Assembly: GCA_001920415.1 (NCBI GenBank)
Contig: MNJR01000059.1
Location: 69,555 to 133,554 of the forward strand
Source of the DNA: Acidobacteria bacterium 13_1_20CM_3_53_8
GTDB taxonomy: Bacteria; Acidobacteriota; Blastocatellia; Pyrinomonadales; Pyrinomonadaceae
Direction: 5' to 3'
Length of the DNA stretch: 64,000 bases
Shown here in pieces: positions 1 through 7,400 of the stretch. The translations under genes were made by a program, and so were the position numbers. Positions within the stretch are counted from its first letter, which is position 1. Each line of letters opens with the position of its first letter. Below the pieces are notes generated by a model. The model searched no databases. It was not told the DNA's origin and saw only the letters and a list, made by a program, of their open reading frames with translations.

Positions 1-233
1 GCAATGAGTTCTAAACGCACACCTTCACCCACAGCTTTGGCAACGCGTGTCCCTAAAATTGCAAAGGCTACGAAATTGAAGAAAGCTGCCCAGATGACTG
101 CCAAACCGGGCGAGAGCACGCGAGTCGAGACGACCGTAGCAATCGAGTTGGCGGCATCATGGAAACCGTTAATGTAATCGAAGAAGAGCGCTACGAAGAT
201 GATTAGGATAACGAAACTGAGTGTGGCGGTCAT
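1..233 (-). CDS. pit: PiT-family inorganic phosphate transporter, N-terminal part
   Basis: This is the first 77 codons of an inner-membrane phosphate permease; the rest lies beyond the window edge. Reading the minus strand from the ATG at 233 gives a hydrophobic first helix, then GFHDAANSIATVVSTRVL, the N-terminal signature of the PiT family (low-affinity phosphate or metal-phosphate symport), then a second helix. The DUF47 gene at 332-955 lies directly upstream on the same strand. Pit and DUF47 pairs are common and are thought to act together in phosphate uptake. A hairpin repeat fills the gap between them. The family call is firm; the exact substrate is not shown by the sequence. Confidence 0.9.
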   Translation of the reverse strand, partial: MTATLSFVILIIFVALFFDYINGFHDAANSIATVVSTRVLSPGLAVIWAAFFNFVAFAILGTRVAKAVGEGVRLELI

Positions 234-236
234 AAA

Positions 237-330
237 ACAGTTTTCAGTTTTTAGTTTTCAGTTTTCAGTTTTCAGTAAAAAGCTTTCTGGTTTTCTTCTG
301 AAAACTGAAAACTAAAAACTGAAAACTGTT
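237..330. repeat. Hairpin repeat, TTTTCAG-word family, copy 1
   Basis: The left arm iterates TTTTCAG/TTTTTAG words and the right arm is its complement (GAAAACT words). The centre reads AAAAAGCTTTCTGG then TTTTCTTCTG. It sits between two genes of the same probable operon, so a pure terminator role is doubtful. Other copies lie at 4291, 9754, 19219 and 29213. Confidence 0.9.
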
Positions 331-331
331 T

Positions 332-955
332 TTACGTGTGTTTGATAATTACGCTCTCTATGATGTTGGCGACGTTCTCGCAGCGGTCAACGGCTGCTTC
401 CAGCTTTTCGTAGATGTCTTTCCACTTGATGACGGTGAGCGGGTCTGTGGCGTTGCGGAAAAGCTCCGCGATTGCCGCATGATATGTGTCGTCGCCCTCG
501 TTCTCAAGGCGATGAAGCTCTACCAGACGCGGCGTCAAACCCTTCGGATGCTCCAGCATTGAAACAATCTCGTGCAGCTCTATAGCCATTTTCTGAATCA
601 CTTCGGCAAACTTTCGTGCGTGCGGCGTGCTCTCGTGTATGTTGTACATCATCATAGCGCGGGCAACGTCGTCTATAAGGTCAACGATGTCGTCTAAGGC
701 GCTGGACATCAGATAAATGTCTTCGCGGTCGAACGGCGTTATGAATGATTTGTTGAGCTTTGTCGAGATGTTGTGCGTGAGATTGTCACACTCATGCTCT
801 ATGTTTTTGATGCGCTGGACATACTCTTCATAATTGCCGTCCGGGTGTGCGAACATCTTAACGAGCACGTTCGCGGCGTCCGAAATGTATGAAGTCATCC
901 GCGTGAAGAGGGCGAAATACTGCTCTTCTCTCGGTAGAAAGTTGAAGATTGGCAT
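332..955 (-). CDS. DUF47 family (PhoU-like) Pit accessory protein
   Basis: A 207-residue all-helical cytoplasmic protein of the DUF47/TIGR00153 type, related to PhoU. Visible family traits are the N-terminal FxFLPREEQYFALF segment, a conserved central DREDIYLMSSALDDIVDLID region with acidic metal-binding-type residues, and a C-terminal KWKDIYEKLEAAVDRCENVANIIE helix with the E-x3-D pattern typical of PhoU folds. It is full length. It lies upstream of the pit gene on the same strand, which supports a role in regulating or assisting phosphate transport. The start at 955 gives the normal N-terminus. No regulatory PHO-box was recognised. Confidence 0.92.
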   Translation of the reverse strand: MPIFNFLPREEQYFALFTRMTSYISDAANVLVKMFAHPDGNYEEYVQRIKNIEHECDNLTHNISTKLNKSFITPFDREDIYLMSSALDDIVDLIDDVARAMMMYNIHESTPHARKFAEVIQKMAIELHEIVSMLEHPKGLTPRLVELHRLENEGDDTYHAAIAELFRNATDPLTVIKWKDIYEKLEAAVDRCENVANIIESVIIKHT

Positions 956-1017
956 CGAAGCTACAAACCTCGGCTCAACGAAGGAATACTATGAAAGAGA
1001 AACGGCAATATAGTCGA

Positions 1018-1174
1018 AAGAAAGGCAAAAGGGAAGGCAAAAGAAAGTAAAAAGGTAAAAGTAAAAAGGCAAAAGTTAGGCGGAAGCCGCTTTTACAGAT
1101 TTATAGAAAGAGTAATAAAACTCTCTTCATCCTTATCCCTTTTGCCTTTTTACTTTTGCCTTTTGCCTTTCTTT
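1018..1174. repeat. Hairpin repeat, CTTTTGCC-word family, copy 1
   Basis: The arms are built of GGCAAAAG/TAAAAAGG words and their complement, with an inner segment GGAAGCCGCTTTTACAG...CTCTCTTCATCCTTATCCC. It occupies most of the 301-base gap between the divergently transcribed DUF47 and kdsD genes. Related copies lie at 15611, 17197, 18712, 41332 and 54317. Nothing else is seen in this gap apart from about 80 bases ahead of kdsD. Confidence 0.9.
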
Positions 1175-1256
1175 CATCCTTGTTATTGCTGGCTGCTTCG
1201 TCGTATGCTCCAGACTCTCCCTGTCTGCTCTATAACGGCAGGCGCGAAAACTTCGC

Positions 1257-2240
1257 ATGAACAACGATAACTATTTTGCTCAGGTCAAAGAGTTGCTACG
1301 GATTGAGGCTGACGCCATAGAACGCACGGCGTCGCGTATTGAGCGCGAGGCTGTAGAGCGAGCAGTAGAGCTTTTGATGAACTGTCCGGGCAAGGTCGTG
1401 CTGGTAGGCGTGGGGAGATCCGGCAACATTGCCCAGAAGATTGCGGCCACCATGACGAGCACAGGCACGCCTGCCATCTTTCTTCATCCTTCCGATGCTA
1501 TGCACGGCGGCATGGGCGTCGTCACGCAAGGTGATGTTGTCATTGCATTGAGCAACAGCGGCGAGACTGACGAAATCATAGGAATGCTCCCTTTCCTGAA
1601 CCCCAGGCAAGTTCCTCTGCTCGCAATCGTAGGCAACGTGGACTCAACGCTCGCGCGAAAGGCTGATGTTGTTCTGGACGCAAGCGTTGAAGAGGAGGCA
1701 TGCCCTCTGAATCTAGCGCCAACGACAAGCACGACCGTCGCGCTCGCAATCGGCGACGCGATTGCTATGACCTTGATGCGGTCGAAGGGGTTGACCGCAG
1801 ACGATTTCGCAATGAACCATCCGGGCGGGCGTCTGGGCAAGCGACTCACGCTAAGGGTCGCTGACCTGATGCACGGCGGCGCGGAGAATCCTACTGTGAA
1901 TCCTGAAGCGCCCTGGCTCGAAGTGGTCGCTGCTATAAGCAGAGGGGGCTTGGGCGCGGTCAACGTCGTGGATGAAAAAAAACGACTCGTAGGCGTCATT
2001 ACGGACGGCGACCTGCGCCGCACCATACAGAAGATTAATCATGCGGAACTGGAACACCTTACGAGCGTGGGCTTGATGACGCGCGAGCCTGTGGTTGCGT
2101 CGCCTGAACTGCTGGCCTACGACGCGCTGCAATTGATGGAGGATCGCCCTTCGCAAATCTCCGTTCTACCAGTCGTCAACGGCGAAGGAATCTGCGTAGG
2201 GCTTATTCGCCTTCATGACATAGTGCGAAGCGGTATATAA
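1257..2240 (+). CDS. kdsD: Arabinose-5-phosphate isomerase (KpsF/GutQ family)
   Basis: It catalyses D-ribulose-5-phosphate to D-arabinose-5-phosphate, the first step of Kdo synthesis for lipopolysaccharide, in the cytoplasm. The 327 residues hold an N-terminal SIS domain (about 30-170) with GVGRSG and the ALSNSGET sugar-phosphate motif, the family hallmark APTTSTT near residue 160, and NHPGGRLGKRL. Two CBS domains follow (about 205-320). The length is normal. lpxC lies about 1 kb downstream on the opposite strand, consistent with an envelope biogenesis neighbourhood. No kdsC is adjacent. The ATG at 1257 gives the expected N-terminus; no strong ribosome binding site precedes it. Confidence 0.95.
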   Translation: MNNDNYFAQVKELLRIEADAIERTASRIEREAVERAVELLMNCPGKVVLVGVGRSGNIAQKIAATMTSTGTPAIFLHPSDAMHGGMGVVTQGDVVIALSNSGETDEIIGMLPFLNPRQVPLLAIVGNVDSTLARKADVVLDASVEEEACPLNLAPTTSTTVALAIGDAIAMTLMRSKGLTADDFAMNHPGGRLGKRLTLRVADLMHGGAENPTVNPEAPWLEVVAAISRGGLGAVNVVDEKKRLVGVITDGDLRRTIQKINHAELEHLTSVGLMTREPVVASPELLAYDALQLMEDRPSQISVLPVVNGEGICVGLIRLHDIVRSGI

Positions 2241-2243
2241 AAA

Positions 2244-2351
2244 GTCTGGAGTCAGATTGATTTTCGATTTTGGATTTTAGATTTTCGATTGGAAGAAGCG
2301 GAAAGCTTTTAAATCGAAAATCGCAAATCTAAAATCCAAAATCCTCAGACT
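2244..2351. repeat. Hairpin repeat, GATTTTGGATTTTAG-word family, copy 1
   Basis: The arms begin AAGTCTGGAGTCAGATT and end AATCCTCAGACTT, with iterated GATTTTAGATTTTCGATT words between. The centre GGAAGAAGCGGAAAGCTTTT matches the complement of the core of the TTTTCAG family. It fills the kdsD to 2368 gap. A second copy lies at 48185. Confidence 0.88.
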
Positions 2352-2367
2352 TATTGGAGATTTTTGT

Positions 2368-3092
2368 ATGAAAAAGCGGGTGGTTGGGTTTCTGTTGGGA
2401 GTTGTTTTGAGCGCATGTGTGGTTGTGCCTGAGAATGCTTTTGCTCAGGCGGAGCATCGAACGCGCGCTAGACAGGTGGAGGAGGCGCAGCCAGCCGCAG
2501 AGGCGACTGTCGTTCTTCCCGAACAATTTCTGAATTCGCTGCTAGACGTGATGTTCACCAAGCTGAGAGCGCCTTCGTTCCCGCTCTCGATTGCAGGTAA
2601 TTCACAACAGAATCGCATTCCTTCAAACGCGCTTCGTCACGCTGCTTCTTCGCCAGCTTCGTCCGCAACAGAACAGTGCGCGCCGCCGTTAAATTTATCA
2701 ACGGAAAGATCGTTGCGCCGATTGCTTTCACAGGCTCTTACAACGTTGCCATGCTTGGCTGCATACGGTTTCAGGGCTGGGCAGACACAGACATCAATCT
2801 GGAATTCGACCGCGCGCGCCAGGTCTTGAGCGCTCGTGTTCAGGTCACAGACATTCACCTGAGCAATGTGCCCACGCTCGTCAACGGAATCGTCGTTGAT
2901 ATGGTGCAAAGCTCAATTGACCAGCGAATAAATCCTGTGGAAATTCTGCAAGCCGCTCAACTCTCCACACGCCTGCCTATAGCTGCTGCGGGCGGCGCGC
3001 TCCGCTTGCGTGCTACAGAAGTGCGTCCGGAAATAGTTGACGGCGCGCTCCGTCTTCACATCTTTTACGAATTCGTGAGGGATGATAGCTGA
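2368..3092 (+). pseudogene. Secreted, possibly lipid-binding protein split by a frameshift
   Basis: The reading frame from the ATG at 2368 encodes a signal peptide (MKKRVVGFLLGVVLSACVVV, cut near AFAQA) and a plausible start of a mature domain, then loses protein character near 2600. A second frame, open from just after the TAA at 2598 to 3092, carries the rest: INGKIVAPIAFTGSYNV, then VQVTDIHLSNVPTLVNGIVV and a basic-acidic C-terminus. Joined, they would give about 240 residues. The shift must fall between about 2600 and 2680, so this is a frameshift mutation or a sequencing error. The beta-rich C-terminal half with a long amphipathic helix resembles small periplasmic lipid-binding folds (SMP, DUF1439 or DUF2993 types). 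That resemblance is weak and is inference. Its position between kdsD and lpxC fits an envelope role. Confidence 0.6.
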
Positions 3093-3200
3093 AAAGAAAA
3101 GGGTCAAAGGGGAAGAGGGTAAAAGGTGAAAAGGATAATGACTAACTGCCTTCTCCTTTTTCCCTCTTCCCCTCTTCCCCTTTGACCCCTTCTTCTTTCA
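3093..3200. repeat. Hairpin repeat, GGGTCAAAGGGGAAGAGGG-word variant
   Basis: The left arm is GAAAAGAAAAGGGTCAAAGG followed by GGAAGAGGG words. The right arm has CCCTCTTCC words then CCCTTTGACCCCTTCTTCTTTC. It lies between the convergent ends of the frameshifted gene and lpxC, where it could end transcription from both sides. Confidence 0.85.
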
Positions 3201-3221
3201 TCCTTCGGTCTATTGCGTGAA

Positions 3222-4106
3222 TTACAAGACAACTGAAAGCCCTGCGGTCACAGGCATGTCAACTATCTCCCATGCCCTGTCATCTCTCAGTAGCTTCGTC
3301 ATGAGTGAGGCGTGCAACAGGTGGCCGCTTCGTTGCGCCGTCACGCGCCCGACCAGAGGCATGCCAAGGAGCGCCAGATCGCCTATGATGTCCAGAATCT
3401 TGTGGCGCACGAACTCATCCTTGAAACGCAAGCCCGTCTCGTTGAGCATGCCGCCATCAGGTGTCAGCACGATTGCATTTTCCAATGAACCTCCGCGAAT
3501 CAGGTTTGCGCGCCTGAGCGCTTCCACTTCTTCCGTGAACCCGAAGGTGCGCGCAGAGGCTATCTCGCGCCCGAACGCTCCGTTCGTCATATAGAAGAAG
3601 TAGCGCTGCGCGCCTATCATCGGGTGCTTGAAATCAATCATGCAGTCAATCTCGAAACCGTCGGCAGGCTCAATCTGAATCCTGCGATCTCCTTCTTCGA
3701 CTAAAACGCGCTCGCGCACTCGCAAAGCTTTTCGTGCGAGTGGCTGTTCGACAACTCGAGCGCTCTCTATCATCTCCGCAAAAACTTCAGCCGAGCCGTC
3801 CATGATCGGAATCTCAAGGTTGTCAACTTCTATGAAAACGTTGTCAACGCCCCCGCCGCGCAACGCCGCGAGCAGATGCTCGACCGTAGAGAGCATCACC
3901 CCTGTGCGCATCAGCGTCGTTGCGTAGCTGCAATGCGCGACAGATTCAACTGTAGCTGGAATCTCAAAGCCGCCCAAGTCTGTGCGGCGGAAAACGTATC
4001 CAGTGTCAGTCGGCGCAGGCAGCAGGCGCACTATGACGGGCACAGCCGAGTGCAGTCCCACACCGCTAGTCTCGACCACGTCTCTGATTGTTGTCTGTTT
4101 AATCAA
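3222..4106 (-). CDS. lpxC: UDP-3-O-acyl-N-acetylglucosamine deacetylase
   Basis: This zinc enzyme performs the committed step of lipid A synthesis in the cytoplasm. In 294 residues the zinc ligands are visible: His77 in STVEHLL, and His235 and Asp239 in RHKILDIIGD. The catalytic His265 lies in SGHLLHAS. The N-terminal TSGVGLHS and the central GSAEVF are typical. The length agrees with single-domain LpxC. It proves an LPS-type outer membrane in this organism. It faces kdsD across the frameshifted gene. Upstream on its strand is a 317-base gap holding a hairpin repeat. Confidence 0.96.
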   Translation of the reverse strand: MIKQTTIRDVVETSGVGLHSAVPVIVRLLPAPTDTGYVFRRTDLGGFEIPATVESVAHCSYATTLMRTGVMLSTVEHLLAALRGGGVDNVFIEVDNLEIPIMDGSAEVFAEMIESARVVEQPLARKALRVRERVLVEEGDRRIQIEPADGFEIDCMIDFKHPMIGAQRYFFYMTNGAFGREIASARTFGFTEEVEALRRANLIRGGSLENAIVLTPDGGMLNETGLRFKDEFVRHKILDIIGDLALLGMPLVGRVTAQRSGHLLHASLMTKLLRDDRAWEIVDMPVTAGLSVVL

Positions 4107-4290
4107 AACCTTAGCTTGTACCCTCTGTGGTTCGGCGCAATCACATTAAAGAGGCCGCGCCTTTGTGAAGAGCGATCATAACCCAGCAACGCACGTGCCG
4201 CGAATCTCTCACGCGCCAAACAGCAGAAACGCAACCCGGATGTTGCACACCGGCTACGCATGAAACGGAAGTGTGCGGCGCACACGCCAC

Positions 4291-4400
4291 AAGAGCAGTT
4301 TTCAGTTTTTAGTTTTCAGTTTTCAGTGAAAAGCTTTTCGCTCATCTTTCTGAAAACTTAAAACTAAAAACTGAAAACTGCTCTTGTCACTTGTCACTGC
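4291..4400. repeat. Hairpin repeat, TTTTCAG-word family, copy 2, with a GTCACTTGTCACT tail
   Basis: The arms AAGAGCAGTTTTCAG and GAAAACTGCTCTT match perfectly. The core reads GAAAAGCTTTTCGCTCATCTTTCTG. The right side runs into CTTGTCACTTGTCACTGCTT, one arm of the GTGACAAGTGACGAG family seen at 22327 and 49469. It fills much of the 317-base gap between lpxC and polA; the rest shows no gene. Confidence 0.85.
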
Positions 4401-4422
4401 TTTATCTATCATCGGACATACA

Positions 4423-7400
4423 ATGCCAACCGGGAAATCGAACGACCCAGCAGCGCCTACGGAGCGGCTGTATCTTATAGACTCTATGTCGCACATCTTC
4501 CGCGCGTTTTTTGCGCCGATGGGCGGGCGCGTAGAGCCTTTGACGAACACGAAGGGGCAGGTCACACAGGCCGTCTTCATCTTCACGAGCATGCTGAGAA
4601 AACTGCTCTCCGAAGAGAAGCCGCACTATATTGCTGCTGTTTTTGAGTCGGGCGAACCTACGTTTCGTCACGAGACCTTTAGCGGTTACAAAGCGCATCG
4701 AGCGGAGATGCCCGATGACCTGACGTCTCAGATTCCTTACATCATACGAGTCTGCGAAGCCTACAACGTTCCCATCCTGAACGCGCCCGGCTTCGAGGCC
4801 GACGACGTTATTGGCACGCTTGCAATTCAGGCAGCCGCGCGCGGACTGCAAGCAGTAATCGTCTCGAACGATAAGGACATGTGCCAACTTGTGCGCGATC
4901 CGTGGATTATCTGCATGCGGCAGAACTCGCAGAACGTGAAGCGCAAAGAGCCTGTGCCGCCCGTAGAGTGGTGCGACGAAGCCTGGGTCGAGAACAAGTT
5001 CGGCGTGCCGCCCGCGCAGATAGTTGATCTTCTAGGCTTGATGGGCGATGCGGTTGACAACATTCCCGGCGCGCCCGGCATAGGCGCGAAAGGCGCTGTG
5101 CAGTTGATCCAAACGTACGGCTCAATCGAAAACGCTATGGCGCACTGGGAAGAGGTCAAGCACAAAACTTATAGAGAATCTTTGCGCGATAACGTTGAGT
5201 TGATACGACAGTCAAAAGAGCTTGCGACTATAAGGACGGACGTGAACATAGAGCTTGATCTTGAAAAGTTGCAGTGCAAGCCGCCAGACCGCGCCGCTGC
5301 ATACAAACTTTTCCGAGAACTTGAATTCCAATCGCTCACACGCGAATTCTCTGACGCCGCGACCGCTGAAATGGAGGCCGAGCAGCAGCCCAGACGATAC
5401 AGAGTTATACGCAAGCGCGCAGAGCTTGAAAATCTGGTTCGCGGTCTATGGGATGCCGAGCACATTGGATTCGCCGTCGCAGATACTACGCCTGCGGGCG
5501 CTGGTCTTCAGGGCGGCGCTCATGACGACGCGCGCGCATCTGGTGTGGCGCTCTCTACAGCCGCAGGGTCGTCCGTCTATGTTGACCTGGAAAATTTTGA
5601 AGACGGAGCAGACAACGCCATAGGCCCGTTGCGCGATGTTCTATCGAACGGTCTTCTGGAAAAGAGCGTTCACGATTTAAAACGCGCCGTTGCACTCGTT
5701 GAGCCGCTAGGCATTGAGCTTGAGGGAATCACGGATGACACTCTCTTGGCCGCGTACCTGCTAGACCCTATTCGTAGTAAGTACGAACTTGCAGACCTTG
5801 CGCGCGAAGCTGTTAATGTTGAGAGCGCTGGCGAGTTTCCCAAAAATTGGACAGAAGCTGGTTGGCGAACTGCTGAGGCGGCAGACCTGACGGCGCAGAC
5901 CGCAGGCGTGCTCAGGGGGCGAATACTTGAGCAGGGGCTTGAGGTAATTTATACGGAGATGGAGATACCGCTCGCTCCTCTGCTCTACAGAATGGAGCGC
6001 GCAGGGCTGAAGGTTGACACGAAAGTTCTCTCGGAGCTTTCAAAATATCTTGGCAAAGAGTTAGACAAGCTGACGAAGAAGATTTACAAAGTCGCAGGGC
6101 GTGAATTCAAGATCAATTCGCCGAAGCAGGTCGGCGAGGTTCTGGAAGAGCTTAACATCAGTTCTGGTCGCAAGACTTCTACGGGAAGAGTTTCGACTAG
6201 CAAAGCGGTTCTGGAAGAACTTGCACAGACGTACGAACTGCCGCGCCTCATCATAGAATACCGCGAGCTTGATAAACTGAAAACGGTTTACACAGACGCG
6301 CTGCCCAATCAGATAGCGGAAGACGGGCGCATACACGGTCATCTTAATCAAACAGTGACAGCGACAGGGAGGCTCTCCTGTTTGCCTGCGGGAACACTTG
6401 TCAATACAGAGCGAGGGTTGGTTGGTATTGAGACCGTACAAGTCGGCGAAATAGTACGCACTCCATATGGCCCGCGCAATGTTGTCGCATGGCAGGCAAC
6501 GGGCGAGAAGCCGGTAGTTTCCTTGAAGCTTTCTAATGGTCTTACGTTTCGGTGTAGTTCAGAGCATCGCATCCGCAGTCGCGGCGCATGGGTTGAAGCT
6601 AAGGACATATCAATCGATGATCCGGTGTACATGAGTTTCACTGAAGGGTTGTTTGGCGATCAAACGGAATTACACCTGACCCCAATCGCGGCATATACGA
6701 CTCGAAAGTCTCCCATATTGCCCAGACGATGGACTGGATCGCTGGCTGAATTTGTCGGCTACTGCATGGCAGACGGCCACATTGTTCACAGCAATTACAA
6801 TCATAAGCCCGATAAAATAGTGTTGGCATTTGATTGGAGAGATGATGGTCTGATTGAGTATTTTACAGAAATAATTCGCCTGCAATTCGGTAAGAACCCG
6901 ACCCGTCGCGTGACCAGAACGTGCCTGACATTGGATGTGTCAGGCGTTGACATTGCTGGTGCCATGATTCAACTAGGCGCAGGTGGAAAGTCGGGAGATA
7001 TTCGCGTGCCGCCGAGTCTCTTCAGCGCGCCAGAAGAGATTGTTGCGGCGTTCTTGCGCGGTTATTTTGAGGGCGATGGGTGTGTTGGTAATAACGCTGG
7101 AATACAAGTTCGTTCTGTAAGCCGAGCAATGTTGGAAGACGTGCAGCAACTGCTTACGCTATTCGGTATCCCCTCGACCGTCAGGACTGGCTCGCGAGAT
7201 CCGCGTGGCTACGCTCCTCGCCATACTCTCCGAATACTTGGCGATAGATCGAAACTGACTTTTCAAAATCGCATTGGATTTCTAAGTGAAAAGAAACAGC
7301 GGAACTGTCGCGATATTGCCTGTAGTGCAAAAGATAAAAGCACTGCTGAATTACTTTCTCTGCCATCCGGGTTTGATATCAATGTTTTGAAACCTGCTTT

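Noticed and set aside
237..330. Iterated TTTTCAG words considered as a CRISPR array or satellite
   Set aside because: No regular spacers; the words form two complementary arms of one hairpin. No cas gene is present.
1484..2026. Minus-strand frame of 180 codons opposite kdsD
   Set aside because: Shadow of a clear kdsD gene; rich in Ser, Pro and Arg with no domain.
4384..4422. TTG start giving polA 13 extra residues
   Set aside because: The extra codons come from the GTCACTTGTCACT repeat tail; the ATG at 4423 gives the usual Pol I start region.
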